This document shows, one piece after another, positions 32,817 to 42,463 of a stretch of DNA of 64,000 bases. Under the pieces are notes generated by a model that ran no database searches, was not told the origin of the DNA, and saw nothing but the letters and a program-made list of their open reading frames with translations. The translations under genes and the position numbers were made by a program. Position 1 is the first letter of the stretch, and every line of letters begins with the position of its first letter. The stretch is from Scatavimonas merdigallinarum (GTDB taxonomy: Bacteria; Bacillota; Clostridia; Oscillospirales; Acutalibacteraceae): NCBI GenBank assembly GCA_018713055.1, contig DVFW01000021.1:1-64000 (forward strand), read 5' to 3'.

Positions 32817-34646
32817 ATGTGTGGGATCTGCGGTTTTACAGGACAGATCATTGACAGGGATCAGACAATTCAAAATATGACGGAGGTCATTACCCACAGA
32901 GGGCCGGACGACAGCGGCTTTTACAAGGATGACTTTATATCCATGGGCTTCCGCCGCCTGAGTATTATAGACCTGGGCGCGGGACATCAGCCAATTTTTA
33001 ACGAGGACAAAACTCTGGTAATCAATTTCAACGGCGAAATCTATAATTATCAGGAGATCCGAAAGGAACTGCTGCAGCTGGGGCACGCCTTTACCACGCA
33101 GTCGGATACGGAGGTCATCCTGCACGGCTTTGAGCAATGGGGAGAAAAAATCCTGGACAAACTCAGGGGCATGTTTGGGTTTGCCATTTATAATACGAAA
33201 GACCATTCTGTATTTCTTGCGCGCGATTTCTTTGGCATCAAGCCGATGCATTACACACAGGTTGGGCAGAGCTTTCTTTACGCGTCGGAAATTAAATCTA
33301 TTTTGCAGTTTCCGGGCTTTGAAAAAAATTTCAACTATAAAACGCTGGACCGTTACCTTTCTTTTCAGTATGCGGTTCCACCGGAAACCTTTTTTGAAGG
33401 GGTGTACTGCCTTTTACCGGGCCATTATCTGTGGTACAGAAATGGAAAAACAGAAATAACGCGCTATTGGGAAGCAAAATTTAACCCGGATGCTACCATG
33501 ACGGAGCAACAGGCAATTGACAAAATTGAGCAGGTTTTTGAAGATTCCGTCAATGTGCATAAAATCAGCGACGTGGAGGTTGGCTGCTTTTTATCAAGCG
33601 GGGTGGATTCCAGCTATGTTTCTACATATTTTGCAGACCAGAAGACCTTTACTGTGGGTTTTGACTTTGGGGAACGGTATAATGAGATCAGCTGGGCGGA
33701 GCGCCTGTCTGAAAAAATTGGCGTAGACCACCGCACAAAACTCATAAAATCAGAGGAATTTTGGGGCAGCATAGAGAAGGTGCAGTACCATATGGACCAG
33801 CCGCTTGCAGACCCGTCCTGCATTGCGCTGTATTTTGTGTCCAGGCTTGCAAGCGAATCGGTCAAGGTGGTTTTGTCCGGCGAAGGGGCAGACGAGCTGT
33901 TTGGCGGATATACTGTGTACAACGAGCCGCGCGTTTTTAAATGGTACCAAAGGCTGCTGCCGTACAGATTCCGGATGTTTTTGTACCGCCAGGCGAAAAA
34001 GCTGCCGGATATCAAGGGCAGAGGCTTTCTTATGCGCGGCGCCCGCCCGATTGAAGAAAAGTTTATAGGTAACGCTTTTATGTACGATGCCGACGATAAA
34101 CGGCGTATTTTAAAGGACCCTTCTATTGTTACGCGCCCGCAGGACTTATGTAAAAAATATTATGATCGCGTGAAAGACTATGATGAAGTGACAAAAATGC
34201 AGTATCTGGACATCAACCTGTGGATGGTGGGGGATATCCTTTTAAAGGCCGACCGAATGAGCATGGCAAATTCTCTGGAGCTGCGCGTCCCGTTTTTAGA
34301 CAAAGAGGTATTTAAGGTCGCAGCGTCGCTTCCTGCAAAGCTGCGCGTCAACAGGAAGAACACAAAATACGCCATGCGGCAGGCCGCCATGCGCCATCTG
34401 CCGCCGGAAACGGCGCAGAAAGAGAAGCTGGGCTTTCCGGTTCCAACCAGAGTTTGGCTGCGGGACGAAAAATATTATAATATAGTAAAGAAAATGTTTT
34501 ACTCAGAAACAGCGCAAAAGTTTTTTAACAGCGACGTACTGGTTGAATTTTTGGATGAGCATTACACCGGAAAAGAAGACAACAGCCGTAAGATATGGAC
34601 CATCTATATTTTTCTGGTTTGGTACAAAATCTATTTTAAAGATTAA
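32817..34646 (+). CDS. asnB: Asparagine synthase (glutamine-hydrolysing)
   Basis: 609 residues. The class II glutaminase starts with Met-Cys (catalytic Cys2 in MCGICGFTG), with RGPDDSGFY and NFNGEIYNYQEIR downstream. The synthetase domain has the PP-loop LSSGVDSSYV (about residues 259-268) and GEGADELFGGY. Makes Asn from Asp, Gln and ATP. Clear AAGGAG before ATG 32817. Monocistronic, with its own promoter and terminator. Confidence 0.96.
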   Translation: MCGICGFTGQIIDRDQTIQNMTEVITHRGPDDSGFYKDDFISMGFRRLSIIDLGAGHQPIFNEDKTLVINFNGEIYNYQEIRKELLQLGHAFTTQSDTEVILHGFEQWGEKILDKLRGMFGFAIYNTKDHSVFLARDFFGIKPMHYTQVGQSFLYASEIKSILQFPGFEKNFNYKTLDRYLSFQYAVPPETFFEGVYCLLPGHYLWYRNGKTEITRYWEAKFNPDATMTEQQAIDKIEQVFEDSVNVHKISDVEVGCFLSSGVDSSYVSTYFADQKTFTVGFDFGERYNEISWAERLSEKIGVDHRTKLIKSEEFWGSIEKVQYHMDQPLADPSCIALYFVSRLASESVKVVLSGEGADELFGGYTVYNEPRVFKWYQRLLPYRFRMFLYRQAKKLPDIKGRGFLMRGARPIEEKFIGNAFMYDADDKRRILKDPSIVTRPQDLCKKYYDRVKDYDEVTKMQYLDINLWMVGDILLKADRMSMANSLELRVPFLDKEVFKVAASLPAKLRVNRKNTKYAMRQAAMRHLPPETAQKEKLGFPVPTRVWLRDEKYYNIVKKMFYSETAQKFFNSDVLVEFLDEHYTGKEDNSRKIWTIYIFLVWYKIYFKD

Positions 34647-34651
34647 AAAAA

Positions 34652-34686
34652 GAACTGTAAGCCGAACGCTTACAGTTCATTTTTTA
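34652..34686 (+). terminator. Terminator of asnB
   Basis: GAACTGTAAGC (34652-34662), 5-nt loop, GCTTACAGTTC (34668-34678), then ATTTTTT. Confidence 0.95.
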
Positions 34687-34818
34687 GGAAGAGTCCAAAA
34701 ATATTAGTACACAGACAAAATATCTGTTATGGCATATTTTGTGTTCTTTTTTTAAATTTCTATATTAAGCATACCATATATATACTGTCTGTGCAATAAC
34801 AGATGGATTACAAATTCA

Positions 34819-34862
34819 TTGCATAGTTGTTACTTCCTTGGTATAATAAATATAAAAGGAGC
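34819..34862 (+). promoter_or_regulatory. Orphan promoter and Shine-Dalgarno without a following gene
   Basis: TTGCAT (34819-34824), 17-bp spacer, perfect TATAAT (34842-34847), then AAAAGGAG (34855-34862). No plus-strand gene follows; transcription would run antisense into the 3' end of the peptidase gene. Confidence 0.6.
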
Positions 34863-34876
34863 CGGACAGAAACTGG

Positions 34877-35785
34877 CTATAAAATTAGGCATAAAGTCAG
34901 CGCTTCTTCCAGCTGCCGGTAGATGCCGGCAAGGTCTTCCATTGGAAGGGGATTTTTTCCTTTACCAATTTCTATAGTAAAAGCCGGACGGCCAAATTTT
35001 GTGATAAACCAGTCTTTAAATCCGCCGCCAACGGCAAGGCCTTCCGGCGCAGACATGGCATAGCCGCTGGTCTGCGCCAAAACGGTGGCCATAAGCCGTG
35101 ATTGTTCCGGTGTGTTGTCTCCAAAGTGCCAGTAAATTTCTTCGCCCTGGCTGTGAAACGCAGTAGCATGGCGGATATGGCGGTGTTTACAAAAATGGGT
35201 GAGCGCCTGTGTTTCCGGCTCGCTTTCTGGGTATGGGCCGCCAAAACGCGTAGCGGCTGGGCCGGTGATTCCTGCCGCTTGCTCGGCTTCGTGCAGGGTT
35301 TGCCAGCCGGCGTTAAAATTATGGTTAATGTCTACGCCCGCCGCATTTGCCTGCCAGCGGTCTGTTTTTCCTTTGGACACGGCAGATACAAGATTGGCGT
35401 ATGTCCCGGCGCTTTTGGCGCCATGTAGAGAGATCTCCACGCCGTCCGGATTGACGCACGGGACAACGACAAGTCCCCGGCGGTTTAAAAACCGGCCGAT
35501 CCGGATTTCTGCAACGCTGCCGCCTGTCTGCGCTGCGCTGCAGATTTCGTCCAGAAAGCGGTAGAGCAGCAGGCTTGTAAGCCACTCCATACCGTGAAAA
35601 GCACCGCAATACAGGACCTGCTCAGTTTCATTTCCCAATGAGAGCGCTTCGATAGTTCTGCCGCATCTGCTGTGCCCAATGGAAACACGCTTTAAAAAAG
35701 GGTACTTTCTTGACAATATATGGGAAAGGGAAGACCGTTCCCTTTCGTCTGCAGGTGCTTGCCCGCAGTCGACTGTATAATGCAT
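34877..35785 (-). CDS. M14-family zinc carboxypeptidase
   Basis: 302 residues without a signal peptide. Zinc ligands are the H-x-x-E of GAFHGMEW (about 63-70) and the later His in ATAFHSQGEEIYWH. The substrate-binding region has RRGLVVVPCVNPDGVEI and VDINHNFNAGW. The catalytic Glu is in RPAFTIEIGKGKNPLP. Relatives cleave gamma-D-Glu-diamino-acid bonds in peptidoglycan fragments (MpaA, ENP1), and IEIGKGKNPLP is typical of that group. Cytoplasmic location suggests murein peptide recycling or a sporulation role. Divergent from the NUDIX gene. Confidence 0.9.
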   Translation of the reverse strand: MHYTVDCGQAPADERERSSLSHILSRKYPFLKRVSIGHSRCGRTIEALSLGNETEQVLYCGAFHGMEWLTSLLLYRFLDEICSAAQTGGSVAEIRIGRFLNRRGLVVVPCVNPDGVEISLHGAKSAGTYANLVSAVSKGKTDRWQANAAGVDINHNFNAGWQTLHEAEQAAGITGPAATRFGGPYPESEPETQALTHFCKHRHIRHATAFHSQGEEIYWHFGDNTPEQSRLMATVLAQTSGYAMSAPEGLAVGGGFKDWFITKFGRPAFTIEIGKGKNPLPMEDLAGIYRQLEEALTLCLIL

Positions 35786-35798
35786 TCTATCCCGCCTT

Positions 35799-35827
35799 TT
35801 GATTTTTTAATAAACGATGTATATATA
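35799..35827 (+). promoter_or_regulatory. Promoter of the NUDIX-ribF gene group
   Basis: TTGATT (35799-35804), 17-bp spacer, TATATA (35822-35827), about 50 nt before ATG 35876. Confidence 0.65.
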
Positions 35828-35875
35828 CCATATGAAGATAAATGGCGGTTTAAAACCGCAGGAGGCAGATTTTTT

Positions 35876-36421
35876 ATGCAATTTTATGAAAAAATGCTGG
35901 ACAGCAAAACGGTTTTTGAAGGCAGGGTGATTACGGTTGCGCTGGACCATGTTGCGCTGCAAAATGGGCATACGTCCACAAGAGAGGTGGTCGGGCATCC
36001 CGGCGGGGTGTGTATTGCGGCGCTTACGCCGCAGCAGGAGCTTTTGTTTGTAGAGCAGTTTCGTTATCCGTATCATGAGGTCGTGCTGGAACTGCCTGCA
36101 GGCAAGCTGGAAAAAGGGCAGAACCCGCTGGAAAACGGGAAGCGGGAGCTAAAGGAAGAAACCGGCGCTACCGGAAAGGACTATGTGTCGCTTGGGCAGC
36201 TATATCCGTCGCCCGGCTATTGTGCAGAGATTATCCATCTGTATTTTTGCCGTGTGGAAGAGATTGCAGGCAGCTGCCCTGACGAGGACGAATTTTTGCA
36301 TGTACGGAAAATTCCTTTGAATCAGGCGGTGGAAATGGTTTTAAACAACCAAATTCCAGACGCCAAAACACAGACGGCGGTGTTAAAAACGGCCTTACTG
36401 CTGCAAAAAGGCATTTTGTAA
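35876..36421 (+). CDS. NUDIX hydrolase, ADP-ribose pyrophosphatase type
   Basis: 181 residues. The NUDIX box is G-x5-E-x7-RELKEETG within GKLEKGQNPLENGKRELKEE (about 79-100). An upstream VEQFRYPYHEVVLELPAGKLE and a downstream LGQLYPSPGYCAEIIHLYF match NudF/YqkG enzymes, which split ADP-ribose into AMP and ribose-5-phosphate. I choose ATG 35876 with GGAGG upstream; in-frame codons before it encode no family sequence. Confidence 0.93.
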   Translation: MQFYEKMLDSKTVFEGRVITVALDHVALQNGHTSTREVVGHPGGVCIAALTPQQELLFVEQFRYPYHEVVLELPAGKLEKGQNPLENGKRELKEETGATGKDYVSLGQLYPSPGYCAEIIHLYFCRVEEIAGSCPDEDEFLHVRKIPLNQAVEMVLNNQIPDAKTQTAVLKTALLLQKGIL

Positions 36422-36440
36422 AAAAGAGAGGTGCTCCGAC

Positions 36441-36806
36441 ATGTTGATTAATCCGGTCGTGGTCATTGCGGCTGCGGCGATCGTTTTATGTGTTTTTATT
36501 TTCTGTATCATCAACAAGCCTGCCAAGCCGCTTTTTACGGGGACCTCTATTGTTATGCTGATTGTATTCCTGATATTTACAGCGGTAATCAATATCAGCC
36601 TTTCGTCCTCATCCGGGGATTCCGGCATAGCCAACGTTGCCAATGCCGTAACAGGCTTTTTAACAGGGCAGTCCAGCCCAACCTCCATACAGCTGGAGCA
36701 GTCGTTCCAGATTTTTGCGTACATAGACATAGGGCTGATACTGACCTGTGTTCTTTCTATGATCATAGAAGTCCGGCGCATTTTTTCCATTACAAGCAGC
36801 CGGTAA
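36441..36806 (+). CDS. Three-helix membrane protein of unknown function
   Basis: 121 residues. Helices: VVVIAAAAIVLCVFIFCII, GTSIVMLIVFLIFTAVINI and FAYIDIGLILTCVLSMIIE. Between the second and third lies a Ser/Gly-rich loop (SLSSSSGDSGIANVANAV). The basic end R-R-I-F-S-I-T-S-S-R suggests an inside C-terminus. Between the NUDIX and ribF genes with 19- and 30-nt gaps, so part of that transcript. Confidence 0.7.
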   Translation: MLINPVVVIAAAAIVLCVFIFCIINKPAKPLFTGTSIVMLIVFLIFTAVINISLSSSSGDSGIANVANAVTGFLTGQSSPTSIQLEQSFQIFAYIDIGLILTCVLSMIIEVRRIFSITSSR

Positions 36807-36836
36807 AAACGCGCAAAACGAAAGCGGAGAGATTTT

Positions 36837-37772
36837 ATGAAGATAAAAAGACAGCTGTGTCCTGCCAAGCGGGATACGGCCGTTGCCCTTGGTTTTTTTG
36901 ATGGGGTGCATAGGGGGCATCAGGCTGTTTTGCAGCAGGCTGTTTTCTGCAAAACAGACGCGCTTGTACCGGCGGCGTTTACTTTTTTAAAAAGTCCGCA
37001 GGCGCAATTGCGCAAAAAAGAAGCACCCGCCCTGCTGACGATGCAACAAAAGGAAGCCCTGTTTGCAGAAAGCGGGATAGAGCTTTTATACACAGTGGAC
37101 TTCCGGCAGGTTATGCTGCTTTCCCCTTATGATTTTGTCGAAGAGGTGTTGGTACGCACGCTGCGTGCCAAAAAAGTGTTTTGCGGTTTTAATTACCATT
37201 TTGGCAGCGGAGGAAAGGCAGACGCGCATATACTGTCGGAGATTTGCCGGGAATTTTCCATAGAAGTAGTGTCTGTGCCGCCTGTTTTGTATAAAGATGC
37301 GCCCGTCAGCTCTACCAGAATCCGCAAGGCGCTGATGCAGGGCGATATTGACGATGCAACCCAGATGCTTGGCCGGCCGTTTGCCTTTGATTTTGCCGTG
37401 CAAAAGGGAAACCAGCTTGGCAGGCGCCTGCATACGCCTACTTTTAACCAGCCTTTTCCCGCCGGCTTTGTTTTGCCGCGGTTTGGTGTGTATGCCACGG
37501 CGGTTTGTCTGGAGGATGGCCTGCGGTGCGGCGTTACCAATATAGGCATGCGGCCTACGGTAGGCGCAGTGTCGCCTTTGGCGGAAACATGGATGCCGCA
37601 GGATACCTGCGGCGAGCTGTATGGAAAGAAAATAGAGGTTCAGCTGCTGGCGTTTTTGCGCGATGAAAAAAAGTTTGAAAGCCTGGAGCAGCTGCAAAGC
37701 GCGATTTTAAAAGACGGGTGCCGGGCGCAGCGTGTTTTTGCCCAGTACATGGAAAAGAAACCGGGAAAATGA
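36837..37772 (+). CDS. ribF: Riboflavin kinase / FAD synthetase
   Basis: 311 residues. N-terminal FAD synthetase (nucleotidyltransferase): VALGFFDGVHRGHQAVL and FCGFNYHFGSGGKAD, then VSSTRIRKAL. C-terminal riboflavin kinase: RPFAFDFAVQKGNQLGRRLH, then TPTFNQPF in place of the usual G-F-P-T-A-N, and NIGMRPTVG. Converts riboflavin to FMN and FAD. Relevant to this flavin-rich genome section (Rnf, flavodiiron protein). GCGGAGAG precedes ATG 36837. Confidence 0.95.
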   Translation: MKIKRQLCPAKRDTAVALGFFDGVHRGHQAVLQQAVFCKTDALVPAAFTFLKSPQAQLRKKEAPALLTMQQKEALFAESGIELLYTVDFRQVMLLSPYDFVEEVLVRTLRAKKVFCGFNYHFGSGGKADAHILSEICREFSIEVVSVPPVLYKDAPVSSTRIRKALMQGDIDDATQMLGRPFAFDFAVQKGNQLGRRLHTPTFNQPFPAGFVLPRFGVYATAVCLEDGLRCGVTNIGMRPTVGAVSPLAETWMPQDTCGELYGKKIEVQLLAFLRDEKKFESLEQLQSAILKDGCRAQRVFAQYMEKKPGK

Positions 37773-37795
37773 AGGGTTTTTTCCCGGTTTTATTT
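37758..37795 (+). terminator. Terminator of ribF
   Basis: AAACCGGGAAAA (37758-37769) pairs with TTTTCCCGGTTT (37779-37790), followed by TATTT. The stem begins inside the last codons of ribF. Confidence 0.85.
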
Positions 37796-37822
37796 GTAAA
37801 TTGTCTGGTTCTATGATAAAAT
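37794..37822 (+). promoter_or_regulatory. Sigma-A promoter of purL
   Basis: TTGTAA (37794-37799), 17-bp spacer, TAAAAT (37817-37822), abutting the ribF terminator. Confidence 0.7.
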
Positions 37823-37856
37823 ACAAAAATAAATTGAACATTACGGGGGTTGTACA

Positions 37857-40800
37857 ATGTCAAACGTCATAAGATTGTTTGTAGAAAAAAGAAAAGGCTT
37901 TGACGTAGAGGCTTCGCAAATGCTATGGGATCTGCGCCACAATTTGGGGCTGAAATGTATAGAGGGCCTGCGGCTGATCAACCGTTATGACGTGGCGGGG
38001 TTAAGCCGCGAGGACTTTGAAAAGGCAAGGGGGACGATTTTTTCCGAACCCAATCAGGACGTTACCTTTGAAGAACAGCTTCCGGCCGGGAAAGAGGATC
38101 TGGTTTTTGCAATGGAATATCTGCCCGGGCAGTACGACCAGCGCGCAGACAGTGCAGCGCAGTGCGTGTCTTTGCTGACGCAGGGGGAACGCCCGCAGGT
38201 CTTGACAGCCAGGGTGGTTGTTTTGAAGGGAAAGCTCACAGAGCAGGACTTTCATAAAGTGCAAAATTATCTGGTCAACCCCGTAGAATCAAGAATTGCA
38301 TCGCTTGCCAAACCCAAAACGTTGGATATCCCCGTACAAACACCGGAAAACGTAAAGCGAGTGGAGGGCTTTATCACCTTCACAGATGAGCAGATGCAGG
38401 CGTATTATCGCTCCATGGGGTTTGCCATGACGCTTTCCGACCTGGAATTTTGCCGGGCGTATTTTCGTGATGAGGAAAAACGCGATCCCAGCGTAACGGA
38501 ACTGCGTGTGATTGATACCTATTGGTCCGATCACTGCCGCCATACCACCTTTTTAACAAAACTTGAAAAGATAGAGGTTGAGCCAAGCGATATAAGCTCT
38601 GTAATTGAGGGCGCGCTGCAGGCGTATTATGCTGCAAGAGACGAGCTTTACGGAGAAGATGCAAAGCGGGATATATGCCTGATGGACATGGCGCTTGTGG
38701 GCATGAAGCTTTTGCGCAAGAGAGGGCTGATCCCGGATTTGGACGTAAGCGACGAGATCAACGCCTGCTCTATAGAGGTTCCTGTAACCATCGACGGAAA
38801 AACAGAAAAATGGCTTGTACAGTTTAAAAATGAAACGCATAATCATCCCACGGAAATTGAACCCTTCGGCGGCGCGGCCACCTGCCTGGGCGGCGCAATC
38901 CGCGACCCGCTTTCCGGCCGCGCTTATGTGTACCAGGCCATGCGCGTAACAGGCAGCGGCGACCCGACCGTTGCATTTAAGGACACTATGCCCGGAAAGC
39001 TGCCCACCCGTAAGATTACAACGGGTGCGGCTGCCGGCTACAGCTCCTATGGCAATCAGATTGGGCTTGCAACGGGTCAGGTTACGGAGCTTTACGATCC
39101 TGGCTACGCTGCAAAAAGGATGGAGATCGGCGCGGTGATCGGTGCTTCTCCAAAAGAAAACGTCGTTCGCGCCGTCCCGCAGCCCGGCGATGTAATCGTC
39201 CTTTTAGGCGGCGCAACGGGTCGCGACGGCTGCGGCGGGGCGACGGGCTCTTCCAAGGCGCATACGCAGCAATCCATAGAAACCTGCGGTGCAGAGGTGC
39301 AGAAGGGGAACCCGCCCACAGAAAGAAAGATACAGCGCCTGTTCCGGGATAAGGCGGTATCTACGCTGATCAAGCGCTGCAACGATTTTGGCGCGGGCGG
39401 CGTGTGTGTGGCCATTGGCGAGCTGGCGGACGGCTTGCTGGTGGATTTGGACAAGGTTACAAAGAAATATGAAGGGCTTGACGGTACAGAGCTTGCAATA
39501 TCTGAATCCCAGGAGCGCATGGCGGTTGTCCTTGCAAAGGAGGATGTGGAAACCTTTGTACGCCTTGCGCGCAGGGAAAATCTGCAGGCGACGGCTGTAG
39601 CGGTGGTTACACAGGAGCCGCGCCTTACCATGCGTTGGCGCGGGGACACGATCGTAAGCTTGAGCCGTGCGTTTTTAAATACCAACGGTGTGACGCAAAG
39701 GGCAAACGCGCGTATTGTCGCAGTGAGCAAAGAAGACAATTACAGAACGGCGCCCCCTGCCGTTTTGCAGAAGCTGGACACGGCGCAGGCTTTTGTGGAA
39801 AACTTAAAGCGTTTGGAAGTTTGCAGCCAGATCGGCTTAAGCGAGCGGTTTGATGCAAGCATTGGGGCGGCGACGGTAAATATGCCGTTTGGCGGGGCGT
39901 ACCAGCTTACGCCCGAAGAGGCCATGGTGGCAAAGCTCCCGCTTTTAAAAGGGGAAACAGACGACGCTACGGCGATGAGTTACGGATATATTCCGGGAAT
40001 TGCACGCTGGAGTCCGTTCCACGGCGCGGCCTGGGCGGTGGTGGAATCACTTTCCAAGCTGCTCGCCGCCGGAGCGCAGCCGCTTTCGGCAAGGCTTACC
40101 TTTCAGGAATATTTTGAACGCTTATACGATAAACCGGAGCGCTGGGGGAAGCCTGCCGCCGCGCTTTTAGGCGCCATGCAGGCGCAGCTTGCGCTTGGCG
40201 TCCCCTCTATTGGAGGCAAGGACAGTATGTCCGGTTCATTTGAAAATTTGGATGTTCCTCCCACACTGGTTAGTTTCGCGGTTGCCATGACAAAGGCTTC
40301 CAGAACCATTTCGGCGGCGTTTAAAAAGGCGGGGTCATGCGTTTTGTATGTGCCCGCGCCGGAGGATAAAGAAACCGGTATGCCACACTGGGAAAAGCTA
40401 AAGGCCATGTATAAGGCCGTATATGCGCTGCTGGAGGAAAAGCAGGTGCTGTCTGCCTCTGTATTGCGGGAAGGAGGCGCGGCTGCGGCCGTTTGCAGAA
40501 TGTGTTTTGGCAACCAGGTTGGTTTTACGTTTGACCATACCCTTACAGACCGGGAGCTTTTTGCACCGTACAGCGGCGGAATCATCTTAGAACTGGCGCC
40601 CGGCGCCTGTCTTAAAAAAGAGATAGAGCAGTATGTACTGGGCGTTACAACAAAAGAAAAAACCGTATGCCTTGCAGGGCATACATTTGATATGGAGGAC
40701 CTGATAGAAGCATGGATGCAAAAACTGGAAAAGGTCTTTGCCACAAGGGCGGATTGCCCGCAAATGGCGTATGAAATTCCCCTTTACAGGCAGCGCAGCA

Positions 40801-41621
40801 AAAAGGCCCCCGCAATAAAGGCGGCAAAGCCCAGGGTGTTTATCCCGGCTTTTCCCGGAACAAACTGTGAAGTAGACACGGCCAGAGCCTTTGAAAAGGC
40901 GGGCGCGCAGCCGGAGCTGCTGGTTGTAAAGAACCTGACGCCCGCAGATATAGAAGAAACGATTTTCCAAATGGAAAAGATGATTCGGCAGGCCCAGATT
41001 ATTATGCTGCCTGGCGGTTTCAGCGGCGGCGACGAGCCGGCCGGTTCGGGAAAATTTATTGCCACAACGCTGCGCAATCCACGCGTAGCCAACGCCGTTA
41101 TGGAACTGCTGCAGCGCGACGGGCTGATGCTTGGAATTTGCAACGGTTTTCAGGCGCTGATTAAGCTTGGGCTTGTCCCGTATGGAAAAATTACCGAAAT
41201 TACCGAAAAAGATCCCACCCTTACGTTTAATACAGTCGGCAGGCATATTTCACACATGGCGTATATGAGAGTTACGTCTGTAAAATCCCCCTGGCTCGCA
41301 AAGGTGAACGCGGGCGATGTATTCGCCGTACCGGTGTCACATGGGGAGGGGCGGTTTGTAGCCGATGACGAAACGCTTAAAAAACTGATTGAAAACGGGC
41401 AGGTCGCTACGCAGTATGTAGATTTAAACGGGGCTCCGTCTGACGATATACGCTACAATGTCAATGGGTCTGTCTGCGCGATAGAGGGAATCACAAGCCC
41501 GGACGGAAGAATTTTTGGGAAAATGGGCCATTCCGAGCGCAAGGGTGAAAACCTGTATGCGAATGTACCGTTTGAAAAGGACCAGAAAATTTTTGAAAGC
41601 GGCGTAGCCTATTTTAAATAA
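37857..41621 (+). CDS. purL: Phosphoribosylformylglycinamidine synthase, single-chain
   Basis: 1254 residues; fourth step of de novo purine synthesis (FGAR to FGAM). Unlike the split PurSQL of Bacillus, the PurS-like, PurL and glutaminase parts are fused, the form common in Clostridia. The synthase has DTYWSDHCRHTTF (about 221-233), FKNETHNHPTEIEPFGGAATCLGGAIRD and GIPSIGGKDS-like VPSIGGKDSMSG. The glutaminase has FIPAFPGTNCEVD, nucleophile Cys in LGICNGFQAL and His-Glu of SHGEGRF. GGGGG lies 8 nt before ATG 37857. Monocistronic. Confidence 0.96.
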   Translation: MSNVIRLFVEKRKGFDVEASQMLWDLRHNLGLKCIEGLRLINRYDVAGLSREDFEKARGTIFSEPNQDVTFEEQLPAGKEDLVFAMEYLPGQYDQRADSAAQCVSLLTQGERPQVLTARVVVLKGKLTEQDFHKVQNYLVNPVESRIASLAKPKTLDIPVQTPENVKRVEGFITFTDEQMQAYYRSMGFAMTLSDLEFCRAYFRDEEKRDPSVTELRVIDTYWSDHCRHTTFLTKLEKIEVEPSDISSVIEGALQAYYAARDELYGEDAKRDICLMDMALVGMKLLRKRGLIPDLDVSDEINACSIEVPVTIDGKTEKWLVQFKNETHNHPTEIEPFGGAATCLGGAIRDPLSGRAYVYQAMRVTGSGDPTVAFKDTMPGKLPTRKITTGAAAGYSSYGNQIGLATGQVTELYDPGYAAKRMEIGAVIGASPKENVVRAVPQPGDVIVLLGGATGRDGCGGATGSSKAHTQQSIETCGAEVQKGNPPTERKIQRLFRDKAVSTLIKRCNDFGAGGVCVAIGELADGLLVDLDKVTKKYEGLDGTELAISESQERMAVVLAKEDVETFVRLARRENLQATAVAVVTQEPRLTMRWRGDTIVSLSRAFLNTNGVTQRANARIVAVSKEDNYRTAPPAVLQKLDTAQAFVENLKRLEVCSQIGLSERFDASIGAATVNMPFGGAYQLTPEEAMVAKLPLLKGETDDATAMSYGYIPGIARWSPFHGAAWAVVESLSKLLAAGAQPLSARLTFQEYFERLYDKPERWGKPAAALLGAMQAQLALGVPSIGGKDSMSGSFENLDVPPTLVSFAVAMTKASRTISAAFKKAGSCVLYVPAPEDKETGMPHWEKLKAMYKAVYALLEEKQVLSASVLREGGAAAAVCRMCFGNQVGFTFDHTLTDRELFAPYSGGIILELAPGACLKKEIEQYVLGVTTKEKTVCLAGHTFDMEDLIEAWMQKLEKVFATRADCPQMAYEIPLYRQRSKKAPAIKAAKPRVFIPAFPGTNCEVDTARAFEKAGAQPELLVVKNLTPADIEETIFQMEKMIRQAQIIMLPGGFSGGDEPAGSGKFIATTLRNPRVANAVMELLQRDGLMLGICNGFQALIKLGLVPYGKITEITEKDPTLTFNTVGRHISHMAYMRVTSVKSPWLAKVNAGDVFAVPVSHGEGRFVADDETLKKLIENGQVATQYVDLNGAPSDDIRYNVNGSVCAIEGITSPDGRIFGKMGHSERKGENLYANVPFEKDQKIFESGVAYFK

Positions 41622-41643
41622 GCGTTAAGCTGTACCAAAGACA

Positions 41644-41690
41644 AAAAAGCCCGCAAACCTGCAGTTTTTTGCAGGTTTGCGGGCTTTTTG
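41644..41690. terminator. Strong bidirectional terminator after purL
   Basis: A 20-bp perfect stem (41644-41663 with 41670-41689) and a 6-nt loop. T-runs are on both strands, so it also ends transcripts from the decayed gene at 41699. Confidence 0.95.
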
Positions 41691-41698
41691 CTTAAAAG

Positions 41699-42423
41699 CT
41701 AGGAAAAAGAAGCGGGAATCTGGTCTGTAATAAAGGCCGCATGCGCCTTAATAAAGTCGGTCAGCATGGCGTTTGCGCCTGCTTTTCGGTATGTTCGCCG
41801 CACGCAGGTGTCATCCGGCAGAAAATAAACAACCTCCAAAACCCAGGGAACCAACAAAAGCTGCGTGTTATATTCATAGCTGTTGGCCCAGGACTCCAGA
41901 GCGTAAAGTTTTTTTGCGCCGGATACATCCGGGAATTCCATTTGAATTTCCTTCCAGTAGGTATGGTCCATATTTATATATTGGATTTTTGCCTGTGCAG
42001 CCGTTGTACCGGCCGCGGTTAAAGGCATGCCAGGCGTATATGGATCCATCGGCTGCGCATACCCACACAACACAGTCATCATCTGTTTTTATTCCGTTTA
42101 AAAAAGAAGAATAATTTACATAGTAGATATGATCCTGCGTTCATTCCATATCTTTATAAGTATATTTGCCGGGAGCCTTTGCCAAAAACGGAAGAGATGT
42201 AGGCATCTGCTTTATTTTGGCTGCTTGTATTTCTGACAAGCGTAAAATCCTGATAAGAGGGATTGGACTCTGCTTGTATTTGAATATTACTTCCGTTCCT
42301 GTTTATAGCAAAACCCGCAGCATGTTTGGGTCTGATCTTATAGACACCGTTGCCCTTATGGACTAAGGTGAATTTTTGATTATTTGCGCCATGAAAAGCA
42401 TACAAAATATTTCTATATGATAA
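41699..42423 (-). pseudogene. Decayed secreted-type gene with ricin-lectin-like segment
   Basis: Protein-like sequence is spread over all three minus-strand frames. From 42423 to 42154 one frame reads YAFHGANNQKFTLVHKGNG and FAINRNGSNIQIQAESNPS, the repeat style of ricin B-type beta-trefoil domains, but lacks a start codon with signal peptide. A second frame carries APGKYTYKDME, a stop at 42141-42143, then YYVNYSSFLNGIKTDDDC and ADGSIYAW. The third (from 42082) continues YWKEIQMEFPDVSGAKKLYA to ITDQIPASFS. I infer a gene broken by one stop and two frameshifts and missing its 5' end. Confidence 0.6.
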
Positions 42424-42463
42424 TTATAAACATAAAATACTTTGAACAGTCCTACAAAAAACA

